Shown here: piece after piece, positions 51,119 through 62,491 of the stretch
Position numbering within the stretch: the first letter of the stretch is position 1
Layout: each line of letters opens with the position of its first letter
Source: Mycobacterium marseillense
GTDB taxonomy: Bacteria > Actinomycetota > Actinomycetes > Mycobacteriales > Mycobacteriaceae
DNA: 64,000 nt
Assembly: GCF_010731675.1 (NCBI RefSeq)
Contig: NZ_AP022584.1
Coordinates: 2,046,001 to 2,110,000, forward strand
Reading direction: 5' to 3'
Made by a program: the position numbers and the translations under genes
The notes under the pieces: generated by a model
Seen by the model: only the letters and a program-made list of their open reading frames with translations
Databases searched by the model: none
Told to the model about the DNA's origin: nothing

Positions 51119-51574
51119 TCACTCCATCAACTGAGCGGCGACCGTGGCGCCGAGCTCCCAGCACGCCTGCAGCCGCTCCTTGTCGGGCTTGCCCGAAACC
51201 ACCACCGTCTCAGCGGCTTTGGACCACCCCAGCCCGGTCGTGATGGTGTCGACCGCGCGCTCGGCGCCCTCGGTGCCCTCGTTGCCGTGCAGGTACAGCC
51301 CGAAGGGCCGCCCGCGGGTGGAGTCGAGCAGCTGGTAGTAGGAGCAGTCGAAGGCGTGCTTGAGGGCACCCGAGATGTAGCCGAGATTGGCCGGGCTGCC
51401 CAGCAGGTAGCCGTCGGCGGCCAGCATCTCGGCCGGCGAGACCGTCAGGGCCGGGCGCCGCAGCACTTCCACGCCCTCGATCTCGGGGTCGGTCGCCCCG
51501 GCGACGACCGCCTCGAACATCTCGTGCGTGTGCGGCGACGGCGTGTGGTGCACGATCAGCAGCGTCTTACTCAT
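51119..51574 (-). CDS. Flavodoxin-like / NADPH-dependent FMN reductase (Rv2771c-like)
   Basis: A 151-residue flavodoxin-fold protein: LLIVHHTPSPHTHEMFEAV is the phosphate-binding loop and GSPANLGYISGALKHAFD the second flavin loop. Electron partner unknown. Its start overlaps the next upstream gene by eight bases. It is convergent with the thioesterase-like gene. Confidence 0.85.
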   Translation of the reverse strand: MSKTLLIVHHTPSPHTHEMFEAVVAGATDPEIEGVEVLRRPALTVSPAEMLAADGYLLGSPANLGYISGALKHAFDCSYYQLLDSTRGRPFGLYLHGNEGTEGAERAVDTITTGLGWSKAAETVVVSGKPDKERLQACWELGATVAAQLME

Positions 51575-52025
51575 GGTGGCCCTGCAGGGTCACGGCCGTC
51601 TTCATCGCTTCGCGGGCGCGGCGGCGATCCCCCGCATAGTCGTAAGCGCGAGCCAGCCGGTACCAGCGCCGCCAGTCGTCGGGGTGGTCTTGCACCTCGG
51701 TGCGCACCGTGGCGAACAGCGCGTCGGCCGCGCCGCGCTGGATGCGGCCCGACGGCCGGCGCGGCAGCGCGCTGGTGTCCAGTTCCATTCCGTCGGCGGC
51801 GATCAGGCGCGCGAGCCGCTGGTGCGCGAACCCCGCACGCAGGGTCGCGATCATGGCCCACAGGCCGATGACCGGCATGATCAACACCGCCAGCCCGAGG
51901 CCGACGGCGGCGGCCCGGCCGGAGGCGATCATCGCGACGGCCACCCGCCCCAGCAGCGCGAAGTACACCAACAACGCGACGCACATGAAGGCGACGAGCA
52001 GTTGGGTGCGCAGCGCTTTGGTCAT
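51567..52025 (-). CDS. Membrane protein with TPR-like C-terminus (Rv2772c-like)
   Basis: A 152-residue protein with two transmembrane helices (about 7-33 and 38-62) and a C-terminal helical part (about 95-150) whose spacing (WRRWYRLARAYDYAGDRRRAREAMKTAV) fits a tetratricopeptide motif. The TPR part should lie on the cytosolic side and bind another protein. It follows dapB by 12 bases and overlaps the flavodoxin-like gene. Confidence 0.83.
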   Translation of the reverse strand: MTKALRTQLLVAFMCVALLVYFALLGRVAVAMIASGRAAAVGLGLAVLIMPVIGLWAMIATLRAGFAHQRLARLIAADGMELDTSALPRRPSGRIQRGAADALFATVRTEVQDHPDDWRRWYRLARAYDYAGDRRRAREAMKTAVTLQGHHE

Positions 52026-52037
52026 GGCAGATTCAGC

Positions 52038-54237
<2,200 letters not shown>

Positions 54238-54243
54238 CTTCGC

Positions 54244-55338
54244 CTACGTGACGAACCGCCCGGCGAAGCCGCGCAGCGGCAGGTCGGCGCTGGTGATGAG
54301 CCCCGGCGGCGCCGCGATCACCGACTTGATCGCGGCGAGGGCGGGCATGCCGGTCACGGTCATGCCGATCGAGGCGAAGCTGTCCGGGTTGGACAGGTCC
54401 ACGCCGGGCTTCGGAAAGATCATGTGCTTGTTGTAGATGCACGGATCGCCCTTGATCTGGGTGATGTAGCAGCCCTTGATGTTCCAGCTGGGATCGGTGT
54501 GCGGGGTCATCTGCCATTCCAGGTGCGTCTCGACCCGCGGCACGCCGTCGACCATGCCCTGGTACTTGATGTAGTTGCCGCCGAGCGAACCCTTGGGCAG
54601 CGTGTACCAGCCCAGGTCGACGTCCTTGGTGCAGGCGCCCAGCTCGTAGCTGAACGTGACCTCGTCGAGCGTGAGGTCGAAGCAGTCGGCCATCATGTAC
54701 ACGCTGTCGGCGAAGACGCGGGTGTACTTCTCGAGCTTCGACGGGATTTCCGGGTCGTCGACCGGCTGGCCGTAGCCCACCTCGATCCAGGTGTCCTTGG
54801 AGTGGTGGCACGACACGTCGACGGACTCGATGGTGGTGATGTTCTCGATGTCGGCGACATCGGCCGAGCACACCACGCCCAGAATCTGATTCAGCCCCGG
54901 GTTCATCCCGGTGCCGTAGAACGTCGCCCCGCCCTTCTCGGCGGCCTCGGCCAGCAGGCGGCTCACCGGTTTGCCCGACGGGTGCGGGTGGTTGGTGTCG
55001 CGATGCCAGCCGGTGATCCAGTCCGCGGTGGTGACGATGTCGATGCCCGCCTCGAGCACCTTGACGTAGAGGTCCTCGTCGGGGAACACACCGTGGAAGG
55101 TCAGCACGTCCGGCTTGGCGGCGATGATCTCCTCGATGGTCCCGGTGAACTTCACCCCGTTGGCCCCCACGCCCGCGAACTCGCCGGTGTCCTTGCCGAC
55201 CTTCTCTGGCGAATAGCAGTGCACGCCAATGAGTTCGAGGTCGGGCTGGCTGGCGATCCGCCTGATCATCTCCGAGCCGACATTGCCGCTTCCGACCTGG
55301 AAGACGCGGACCGGTCCGGCGGGTGCATTCATTTCCAT
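54244..55338 (-). CDS. DapB-fold NAD(P)-dependent dehydrogenase
   Basis: A 364-residue protein with the N-terminal Rossmann motif VFQVGSGNVGSEMIRRI and the dihydrodipicolinate-reductase-like fold, but no lysine-pathway HHPHK motif; it is closer to 2,4-diaminopentanoate dehydrogenase-type enzymes. Substrate unknown. Its ATG directly abuts the stop of the Rieske oxygenase gene (TGA then ATG with no gap), so the two are made together and may act on successive intermediates. Confidence 0.82.
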   Translation of the reverse strand: MEMNAPAGPVRVFQVGSGNVGSEMIRRIASQPDLELIGVHCYSPEKVGKDTGEFAGVGANGVKFTGTIEEIIAAKPDVLTFHGVFPDEDLYVKVLEAGIDIVTTADWITGWHRDTNHPHPSGKPVSRLLAEAAEKGGATFYGTGMNPGLNQILGVVCSADVADIENITTIESVDVSCHHSKDTWIEVGYGQPVDDPEIPSKLEKYTRVFADSVYMMADCFDLTLDEVTFSYELGACTKDVDLGWYTLPKGSLGGNYIKYQGMVDGVPRVETHLEWQMTPHTDPSWNIKGCYITQIKGDPCIYNKHMIFPKPGVDLSNPDSFASIGMTVTGMPALAAIKSVIAAPPGLITSADLPLRGFAGRFVT

Positions 55339-56364
55339 TCAGCCTTTCTGCGACGCTGCATAGACTTCGGCGGCGCTGCCACCGATCCCATCGGGATAGA
55401 ACTGTTTGGCCCACTGGCGAATCGCCGTGAATCCCTCGTACTCGTCGGCGGCCAGTGCGGGTGGATCCGAATACCGTTGGTGCTGCCAGATCTCGATGTC
55501 CTGGGTGAACTGGCGGATCACTTCCCGCCCGAATTCGGTCGCCTTGAGTTCGGCGCGGGCCGCGTCTTTGGCAGGCGTTCGTCCGATGTAGACCATGAAG
55601 CGGACGTCGGAGGTGCGCTCGTCGACCGGGGTGATCGCCGAGATGGTGCGGTTGTCGATCATCCCCCAGCTCTTGGTCACCGCGATCCCCAGGCCGCCGT
55701 TGATCGCCTGCACGCCGCTGTTGACGTCCTCGATCTTCTGGCCGTCGTCGCCCTCGAAGGTGATCGTGAAATCGACATACGACACCGGCTCGACGAAATC
55801 ATGACGGGTGAACACCGGCACGATCGGCGTCTGGTGCACGTACTTGAAATGCGCGAAGTCCACCCCGTTTTCCAGCACGTACTGCGGGTGCATCTCCAGC
55901 GTCTCGCGGTAGAGGCGCTGCTGCGGGTAGTAGTCGTCGGCGCTGCTGCCGTCGTCGAACGCGGCGAACACATCCGGCGGGTCGAAGTACGGTTCGCGGC
56001 GCTCGACGTCGTGCCAGATGTAGACCGACGCGTTGCGCTCCACCACCGGGTAGGTGCGCATGCGCCGGCCACGGTTGGGCCGGTCCTGGTACGGGATGCA
56101 GACGTTGCGACCCTCCTGGCTCCACTGCCAACCGTGGAACGGGCACTGCAGCACCTCGCCGACGACCGTGCCCCCATACCCCAGGTGCGCCCCGAGGTGC
56201 TCGCAGTAGGCGTTCATCACCGTGAGTTGACCGGACTCCGCGCGCCAGGCGACCATCTCGGAGTCGAAGTACTTCATCTTGTGCACGTCTCCGACGCCGA
56301 TCTCGTCGGACCAGGCGACCTGGAACCAGCCGGTCGGCTTCATCGACAACGGCGGCTTAGCCAT
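55339..56364 (-). CDS. Rieske non-heme iron oxygenase, KshA-like
   Basis: A 341-residue oxygenase subunit. The Rieske 2Fe-2S motif is Cys54-X-His56 ... Cys74-X2-His77, and the mononuclear iron site is NGVDFAHFKYVH, with Asp169 bridging to His172 and His177; a later Asp in TQDIEIWQ is the probable third ligand. This matches the 3-ketosteroid 9-alpha-hydroxylase (KshA) type, which hydroxylates steroids. A reductase is needed; a candidate is encoded at 57141-58217. Divergent from the TetR gene. Confidence 0.88.
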   Translation of the reverse strand: MAKPPLSMKPTGWFQVAWSDEIGVGDVHKMKYFDSEMVAWRAESGQLTVMNAYCEHLGAHLGYGGTVVGEVLQCPFHGWQWSQEGRNVCIPYQDRPNRGRRMRTYPVVERNASVYIWHDVERREPYFDPPDVFAAFDDGSSADDYYPQQRLYRETLEMHPQYVLENGVDFAHFKYVHQTPIVPVFTRHDFVEPVSYVDFTITFEGDDGQKIEDVNSGVQAINGGLGIAVTKSWGMIDNRTISAITPVDERTSDVRFMVYIGRTPAKDAARAELKATEFGREVIRQFTQDIEIWQHQRYSDPPALAADEYEGFTAIRQWAKQFYPDGIGGSAAEVYAASQKG

Positions 56365-56484
56365 CGAGCCCTGCCATATCAGCTGCCCTCCCTCGGGTAC
56401 GAATATAAGCCGCGCTCCCAAGAAATCAAAGTACCCTCTATGAAACGCCGCGAACGGTCCGGCCCGAGTGGATAAGATCGCCCA

Positions 56485-57135
56485 ATGACACGCCCACGCA
56501 GCGGAGCCGGGATCGCGGGCCGCCGCCCGAACCGGCGTGGACACGCGACTCGCGAGAGCATGCTCGAGGCCGCGCTGCGCTCCCTGGCCTCCGGTGAGCC
56601 GGGCTCGGTGTCGGCCAACCGCATCGCTAAGGACATCGGCGCCACCTGGGGCGCGGTGCAGTACCAGTTCGGCGACACCGACGGGTTCTGGGCCGCGGTG
56701 CTGCACCGCACCGCCGAGCGCCGCGCCGCGACGTTCTCGACGCTGTCGACACCGATCTCGCCGGACGCCCCGCTGCGGGAACGCGTCGGCGCCATCATCG
56801 AAACCCTCTACAACGGACTGGCATCGGCGGATTCGCGCGCGATCGAGAACCTGCGGGCCGCGCTGCCGCGCGATCCCGACGAGCTCGAACGCCTCTTCCC
56901 GCGCACGGCCGCCGAGCTGTTTTCCTGGGGCAAGAGCTGGCTGGAGACCTGCCAGCACGCGTTCGCCGGGTTGGCCGTCGATCCCGACCGGGTCCGCGAG
57001 GTGGCCGCGCTGATTCCCGGCGCGATGCGCGGCCTGGTGTCGGAGCGCCAGCTGGGCTCCTACGCCGACCTCGACATGGCGCGCCGTGGGCTGACCAACG
57101 CGCTGGCCTCCTACCTGGAGCAGTCCCGGCTGTAA
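56485..57135 (+). CDS. TetR-family transcriptional regulator
   Basis: A 216-residue TetR repressor. The N-terminal helix-turn-helix is in residues 22-68 (VSANRIAKDIGATWGAVQYQFGD), with a variable C-terminal ligand domain. It is divergent from the Rieske/DapB-like pair and convergent with the reductase gene, so it probably controls the 120-base divergent region and perhaps the downstream oxidation operon. The ligand is unknown; I see no convincing operator. Confidence 0.9.
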   Translation: MTRPRSGAGIAGRRPNRRGHATRESMLEAALRSLASGEPGSVSANRIAKDIGATWGAVQYQFGDTDGFWAAVLHRTAERRAATFSTLSTPISPDAPLRERVGAIIETLYNGLASADSRAIENLRAALPRDPDELERLFPRTAAELFSWGKSWLETCQHAFAGLAVDPDRVREVAALIPGAMRGLVSERQLGSYADLDMARRGLTNALASYLEQSRL

Positions 57136-57140
57136 CCGGC

Positions 57141-58217
57141 TCAGGCGTCGATGACCACCCGGTCGCCGTCGGCCCGCGACACGCACACCAGCATGCCGTC
57201 GTCGCCGGGCGAGGTGCGCCCCCGGTGATCCACCTGTCCGGCAAGCACTTTGACCCGGCACGTACCGCAGAAACCCTGCCGGCACGAGTAGGGCGTCGTC
57301 GGGTCCCGGTCGAGCATGACGTCGAGCGCCGTGCGATTGGCCGGCACCGCGAGCACCTGCCGGGAGCGCGCGAGCTCCAGCTCGAACGGAACCCCGTCGA
57401 CCACCGGCGCCGGGCTGAACCGCTCGTAATGCAGTGGTGCGCCGGCATGTTCGTCGCGGGCGACCCGCACGGCTTCGAGCATGGCGCTCGGCCCGCACAC
57501 GTAGACGGCCGTCGCCGGGCCGGCGTCGGCCAGCAGCTCCGCGACGGTCGGGAAGCGGCCATGCTCGTCGTCGGCCCACACCGTCACCCGCTCCGGGGCC
57601 ACCGACACGACCTCGTCGAGCAGCGGCATGTACTCGCGGCTGCGCCCGGTATAGATTGCGCGCCAATCAATCCCGCGCCGCCCGGCCGCACGGATCATCG
57701 GCAGGATGGGGGTCACCCCGATGCCGCCGATCACGAACAACACGTCACGCTCGGCCGTGCCGAGATAGAACGCATTCCGCGGGCCCTCGAACTCGCACGT
57801 GTCGCCCACGCCGAAAGCCTCGTGCATCTCGATGGATCCGCCGCCGCCGTCGGCGATCCGGCGCACCGCGATGCGGTAGTCGGTGCGCCGCCCGGGCGGA
57901 CCGCACAGCGAGTACTGCCGGCGCCGGCCCGAGGGCAACAGCACGTCGATGTGCCCGCCGGGCGTCCAGGAGGGAAGCAGCCCGCCGTCGGGGTCGGCCA
58001 ACGTCAGCGCGACGACGTCGGGTGCGACGACCTCGCGCTTGGTTACGACCGCGGTCAGCTTGCGCTGCACCGGCTTCACCCGCGAGGGCTGCCACCTCGA
58101 CACCGTCGCGAATCCCTCGAACACCGCCCGGATGCCCCACAGCAGCGACCCGAAGCGGTCGTGGTCGCGCCGACCGTACAGGTCGGCGGGCCTGCTGGCC
58201 CAAATGCTCTCCGGCAC
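57141..58217 (-). CDS. Flavin/2Fe-2S oxidoreductase (Rv2776c-like)
   Basis: A 358-residue reductase with a flavin-binding domain (RQYSLCG at 100-106), an NAD domain (GGIGVTP at 164-170; YVCGPSAM at 239-246) and a C-terminal plant-type 2Fe-2S domain (Cys312, 317, 320 and 345). This is the phthalate-dioxygenase-reductase layout, which passes electrons from NADH to an oxygenase. The GTG at 58217 has GGAAGGGGGA four bases upstream. It ends the five-gene minus-strand run, 20 bases after the hydrolase-SDR fusion. Confidence 0.9.
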   Translation of the reverse strand: MPESIWASRPADLYGRRDHDRFGSLLWGIRAVFEGFATVSRWQPSRVKPVQRKLTAVVTKREVVAPDVVALTLADPDGGLLPSWTPGGHIDVLLPSGRRRQYSLCGPPGRRTDYRIAVRRIADGGGGSIEMHEAFGVGDTCEFEGPRNAFYLGTAERDVLFVIGGIGVTPILPMIRAAGRRGIDWRAIYTGRSREYMPLLDEVVSVAPERVTVWADDEHGRFPTVAELLADAGPATAVYVCGPSAMLEAVRVARDEHAGAPLHYERFSPAPVVDGVPFELELARSRQVLAVPANRTALDVMLDRDPTTPYSCRQGFCGTCRVKVLAGQVDHRGRTSPGDDGMLVCVSRADGDRVVIDA

Positions 58218-58237
58218 CAGTCCCCCTTCCGGCCCCA

Positions 58238-59989
58238 CTACGTCTGCCGAATGTCCAAGCGCGCGAACAGCCGAACCGCCCCCGGGCTGATGCGCCGCAT
58301 GGCGTAGCCGATCCGGGATTCGGCGGCGATCGGCAGCACCGCCGGACCGGTCTTGATGGCCTTCACGATCGCCTTGGCGGTCGCCTCGGGCGTGAAGTTG
58401 CGGCGCCGGTAGGCGGCGTCCGCCTTGCCCCGCGCGCGCTCCTGCTGCTGGGCGTCCATCCCGGCGTAGATCGTGCTCTTGGCGATGTTGGTGTTGACGA
58501 AGCCCGGGCACACCGCGGTGACGCTGATGCCCTCGTCGGCGAAGTCGGCGCGCAACGATTCGCTGAGCGCCAGCACCGCGGCCTTGGTGGTGCTGTAGGC
58601 GACCATCGACTTCGACGGCAGGAAGGCCGCCGCCGAGGCCACGTTGATGATCGTGCCGCCCTCGCCGCGCTCGACCATCTGCGCACCGAAGGCCCGGCTG
58701 CCGGAGATGACGCCGCCGACGTTGACCCCCATGATGTCTTCCCAATTCGCCGAGCTGGTCTCCAGGAAGCGGCCCGCCATCCCGATGCCGGCGTTGTTCA
58801 CCAGGATGTCGACCACGCCGTGCTCGTTACGCACCTGTGCCGCAAGCTCGTTCATCGCGTCCTCGTCGCTGACGTCGACCTGGTAGACCGCGGCCTCCGC
58901 GCAGGCCGCGCGGACGGCATCGGCGGTCTCGGCGGCGGCGACCCGATCACGGTCGGCCAGCACGATCTTGCGGGCACCCCCGCGGGCCAGCTCCACCGCG
59001 GTGGCCCTGCCGATCCCGGCGCCGGCGCCGGTGACCAGGGCGAGTTTGCCGCATACCTCCCGGCGGACGCCGCGCACCTCGGCCACGGCGGGCGCGCCGG
59101 CGACCGTCCGGTCCACCCACTCGGCGGTCAGCCGGGCGATGACGTCGGGGCGCGAGGTCACCACCCAGTGCCCGCCCTCGATTGCAATCACCCTGGCGCC
59201 ATCGGGAATTGCGCCGGTGAAGCGCTGCAGCGCGGGCGTCACGAAGACGTCCCTTCGCGGAACCAGGGTCTGCACGGCGACCGTCGTCGTCGGGAGCTGC
59301 GGGCCCGGCGCCAGCATGGGCGCGGGCATGTTCTGCCGGTACAGGTTGAGCCCGTTGACATAGTCGGTCACCGACCGCCTGGTTTCGTGGCGCTGGCTGC
59401 GGGTGCTCGAGCGGCCGATGCGCTCAAAGGCCTCAACGACTTTCACGCCGACCCTCGAGCGGAACGACAGCTCGGGCACCCCCGGGCACAAGAAGAAGCC
59501 GATGTAGCCCGACGAGATCAGCTGCCTGGCGACCCGGGCCACGGCCCGTGGCGTGCGCGCGGACCGCAGAAACGCCCCCGCGTACTGCAGGTGCGGGCCC
59601 GAGATCGACGTGAACGAGGCCACCTTGCGCATCACCGACTCGTCGGTGACCGCCGCCCACGCCTGGATCGAGCCCCAGTCGTGGCCCAACAGGTGCACCC
59701 GCCCGACGCCCAGGCTGTCGATCACCGCGTCGATGTCGGCGACAAGCTGTGCGAACAGGTACCCGGAACGCTGTGTGGGAGAGGACGATTCACCGGCGCC
59801 GCGCACGTCGTAGGCGACGACGTTGTACGGTCGGCCGGCCAGCTCCTGGGCCACGCCGTCCCAGACGTGGTGGTTGTCCGGAAAGCCGTGGATCGCCAGG
59901 ATAGTCGGGCGCGCCGGGTCGATGTCGGTGTAGCGGTGCACGGCCAGCGTGACGCCGTCGCTGGCGGTGAGGCTCGACGTGGTGCCCAT
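58238..59989 (-). CDS. EphD-like alpha/beta-hydrolase-SDR fusion
   Basis: A 583-residue two-domain enzyme. Residues 1-300 are an alpha/beta-hydrolase of the epoxide-hydrolase type: HGFPDN at 34-39, nucleophile Asp104 in LGHDWG, acid Asp247 and base His274. Residues about 313-583 are an SDR: GAGAGIG at 321-327 and the catalytic YSTTK. M. tuberculosis EphD (Rv2214c), with the same fusion, acts on epoxy-mycolic acids. The dehydrogenase would oxidise the diol made by the hydrolase. It follows the diiron-motif gene by three bases. Confidence 0.88.
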   Translation of the reverse strand: MGTTSSLTASDGVTLAVHRYTDIDPARPTILAIHGFPDNHHVWDGVAQELAGRPYNVVAYDVRGAGESSSPTQRSGYLFAQLVADIDAVIDSLGVGRVHLLGHDWGSIQAWAAVTDESVMRKVASFTSISGPHLQYAGAFLRSARTPRAVARVARQLISSGYIGFFLCPGVPELSFRSRVGVKVVEAFERIGRSSTRSQRHETRRSVTDYVNGLNLYRQNMPAPMLAPGPQLPTTTVAVQTLVPRRDVFVTPALQRFTGAIPDGARVIAIEGGHWVVTSRPDVIARLTAEWVDRTVAGAPAVAEVRGVRREVCGKLALVTGAGAGIGRATAVELARGGARKIVLADRDRVAAAETADAVRAACAEAAVYQVDVSDEDAMNELAAQVRNEHGVVDILVNNAGIGMAGRFLETSSANWEDIMGVNVGGVISGSRAFGAQMVERGEGGTIINVASAAAFLPSKSMVAYSTTKAAVLALSESLRADFADEGISVTAVCPGFVNTNIAKSTIYAGMDAQQQERARGKADAAYRRRNFTPEATAKAIVKAIKTGPAVLPIAAESRIGYAMRRISPGAVRLFARLDIRQT

Positions 59990-59992
59990 GGG

Positions 59993-60901
59993 TCAGTGCG
60001 AGGCCCGCGCGGCGGGTGAGACGGCCAGGTAGTCCACGGCCAGCCCGACCCCGCCGAGCTGCGACGGATGAAAGCCCGGCCGGTAGTAGTTCCCGATGGC
60101 TTTCACGAAACGCAGCGGCCCGGGCACCAATCCGCGCCGCGCCGCGGAGAAGTAGTCCCGCCAGCGCGGCTTGGTGCGCGGCGGCAGATAGGGATCCAGC
60201 GAGTACATGAACCGCACGCCGCGTATCCACAACAGCAGCATGGCGGGCGACACGACCAGCTGGGCGCGGACCTGTCGCCAGTAGCCGGCCCGCAGGTGCT
60301 TCATGGTGTCGAAGGCGACCGCCTTGTGTTCGACCTCCTCGGCGCCGTGCCAGCGCAGCATGTCCAGCATCACCGGATCGGTGCCGATCGCGTCGTGGGC
60401 CGGCGAGTTCAGGATCCACTCGCCCAGGATGGCGGTGTAGTGCTCGATCGCGGAGACCAGCGACACCTGCTCGAGCAGCCAGCTCTGCCGGCGGCGTTCG
60501 CTCCACCGGGGACGCGGGCCGAGCAGCTTGTCGAACAGCCACTTGATCTGGCTGGTGTAGGGGCTCAGGTCGATGCCCCGCGCGGCGAAGTGCGCGAGCA
60601 CGTCGGCGTGCGCCTGGGAATGCACCGCCTCCTGCCCGATGAAGCCCTGGACGTCCAGCCGCAGCTGGTCGTCTTTGATCAGCGGCAAGGTCTTCTTGAA
60701 CACGTCGACGAAGAACTCTTCGCCCGCGGGCAGCAGGAGGTGCAGCACGTTGAGGACGTGGGTGGCGAATGGCTCGCCGGGCACGTAGTGGAACGGCAAC
60801 GTCGCCCAATCGAAGTGCACGTCGCGCGCCTCGAGGACCAGTCGTTCGTGGTCGAGCGACGCGTCGTGCGGACCCGCTGCCTGGTCGTCGACGGTCAGCA
60901 T
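59993..60901 (-). CDS. Metal-dependent hydrolase (PF10118) family, diiron motif (Rv2777c-like)
   Basis: A 302-residue protein annotated in its family as a metal-dependent hydrolase. By eye it carries the ferritin-like four-helix diiron signature: Glu62, Glu91-X2-His94, Glu153 and Glu189-X2-His192. This is the ligand set of R2-type oxygenases and desaturases. A hydrophobic segment at about 215-235 suggests membrane association. The downstream reductase gene in the same unit makes an oxygen-using role plausible; this is inference. Confidence 0.83.
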   Translation of the reverse strand: MLTVDDQAAGPHDASLDHERLVLEARDVHFDWATLPFHYVPGEPFATHVLNVLHLLLPAGEEFFVDVFKKTLPLIKDDQLRLDVQGFIGQEAVHSQAHADVLAHFAARGIDLSPYTSQIKWLFDKLLGPRPRWSERRRQSWLLEQVSLVSAIEHYTAILGEWILNSPAHDAIGTDPVMLDMLRWHGAEEVEHKAVAFDTMKHLRAGYWRQVRAQLVVSPAMLLLWIRGVRFMYSLDPYLPPRTKPRWRDYFSAARRGLVPGPLRFVKAIGNYYRPGFHPSQLGGVGLAVDYLAVSPAARASH

Positions 60902-61003
60902 TATTGCCCCCTACCTCGGCGTTTGGACGCCGCGCGGTGCCAGTATAGTGGCGCCCCCCAAGTATGCGAAACCGGCGGTACCGGGTTTTGTGCGCGGGTG
61001 TGC

Positions 61004-62467
61004 TCAGGGCGTGGGCGCGCTCCGGCGCAGGTCGTACTGTCGCGGATCGGTGTCGGCCAGCATCGCGCGATGCGCAGCCGGTGTGAAGGGCCACACCTCG
61101 GGCACGCCGTCCTTGTTGAGGTACCAGCTGTCACAGCCGGTGGTCCACACGGTGTTCGGCATCGCGGCGCGCAGCCCCGCGTTGTAGCTGTCGGTAGCCG
61201 ACGGCGTCGGCTCGACGGTGTCGAATTCCCCTCGGCGCCAACGCTGGATCCAGCCCAGGATGTGCTCGGCCTGCGATTCGGCGACGGTCGTCAGCGCCAG
61301 GTTGCCGACCGGGCTGTGCGGCCCCAGCATCATGAAGAAGTTGGGGAAGCCCGGCATCGCCACGGTCTGATAGGCCCGCGGCCCGTCGCGCCACACGTCG
61401 TCGGCGGCGATGCCGTCGCGGCCGGTCAGCCGCATCGGCCGGAAGAAGGCGTGGGTGTCGAATCCGGTGGCGAGCACGATGACGTCGACGTCGTGCAGGA
61501 CGCCGTCGTCGGTCACGATGCCGCGCCGCTCCACATGGTCGATGCCGGCGGTGACCAGGTCGACGTCGTCGCGCTGCATGGCACGGTAGAAGCCGCTCGA
61601 CATCACCAGCCGTTTGCACATCGGCGTGTAGTCGGGCGTCAAGGCCCGGCGCAGGCCGGGATCGCGGACCTCGCGGAGGCTGGCACGGCATAGCGCCGCC
61701 ATGATCTTGCGGCGTGCACCGGGCTTGGTCAGCCCCACCGCGAAGAGGTCGAAGACCACGCTGTAGCCGCGGTACGCCATCCGATCCAGCCACGGAAATC
61801 GGTTCCGGGACAGGCCGGTGAACCGCGTGTAGCGGGGGTTGGGCAGCTTGAGCACCCACTGGGCCGTGCGCTGGAACAACATGACTCGACCGGCCACGCC
61901 GGCCAGGCCGCACACGAGTTGCACGCCCGTCGACCCGTTGCCGACGATCGCGATCCGGCGGCCGCGCAGCTCGACCGAATGGTCCCAACGCGCCGAGTGA
62001 AAGACGTGGCCGCCGAAGTCGTTGAGGCCGGCAATCGACGGCATCCGGGGATGATGCAAGACGCCGGTGGCGGTGATGAGGAAGTCCGCGGCGTGCTCGC
62101 CCCCGGTGGCGGTGCGCAACGACCAGCGGCCGTTCTCGAAACGGGCGTCGGTGATTTCGGTGCCGAACCGGATGCGGTCCCGCAGACCGAAGCGGTCCGC
62201 GATTGCGCGGAAGTAGTCCTGGATTTCGCGGCCGGGCGAGAACAGGTGCGTCCAGTTCGGGTTGGTGGCGAACGTGTACTGGTAGACCCGCGACGGTATG
62301 TCGCAGGTGAGGCCCGGGTAGGTGTTGTCGCGCCAGGTGCCACCCACCTCGTCGGCCTTCTCGAAGATGGCCACATCGGTAATACCGCTGCGCAGCAACG
62401 CGATTGCGACGCACAGCCCGGACATGCCGGCCCCGACGACGGCTACGGCGGGATCGCGTCGCGTCAT
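61004..62467 (-). CDS. Flavin monooxygenase, Baeyer-Villiger type
   Basis: A 487-residue flavoprotein. Two dinucleotide-binding motifs (VVGAGMSG near residue 10 and IVGNGSTG near 175) flank the Baeyer-Villiger fingerprint FxGxxxHxxxWD (FGGHVFHSARWD). These enzymes insert oxygen into ketones to make esters or lactones, or oxidise heteroatoms. The gene lies 24 bases after the SRPBCC gene and 102 before the diiron-motif gene, which has its own probable promoter. Confidence 0.88.
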   Translation of the reverse strand: MTRRDPAVAVVGAGMSGLCVAIALLRSGITDVAIFEKADEVGGTWRDNTYPGLTCDIPSRVYQYTFATNPNWTHLFSPGREIQDYFRAIADRFGLRDRIRFGTEITDARFENGRWSLRTATGGEHAADFLITATGVLHHPRMPSIAGLNDFGGHVFHSARWDHSVELRGRRIAIVGNGSTGVQLVCGLAGVAGRVMLFQRTAQWVLKLPNPRYTRFTGLSRNRFPWLDRMAYRGYSVVFDLFAVGLTKPGARRKIMAALCRASLREVRDPGLRRALTPDYTPMCKRLVMSSGFYRAMQRDDVDLVTAGIDHVERRGIVTDDGVLHDVDVIVLATGFDTHAFFRPMRLTGRDGIAADDVWRDGPRAYQTVAMPGFPNFFMMLGPHSPVGNLALTTVAESQAEHILGWIQRWRRGEFDTVEPTPSATDSYNAGLRAAMPNTVWTTGCDSWYLNKDGVPEVWPFTPAAHRAMLADTDPRQYDLRRSAPTP

Positions 62468-62491
62468 GGCAGAACTCCCGCGGCCGGTCGG

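Noticed and set aside
56395..56436. GGGTAC/GTACCC inverted repeat between the Rieske and TetR genes as a TetR operator
   Set aside because: Arms are only six bases and 30 bases apart, unlike compact TetR operators; likely chance.
60918..60931. GGCGT-TTGG-ACGCC hairpin before the diiron-motif gene as a terminator
   Set aside because: The stem is five bases with no T run, and it lies in the leader of a gene; too weak to call. The nearby TATACT on the minus strand is more likely a promoter element.
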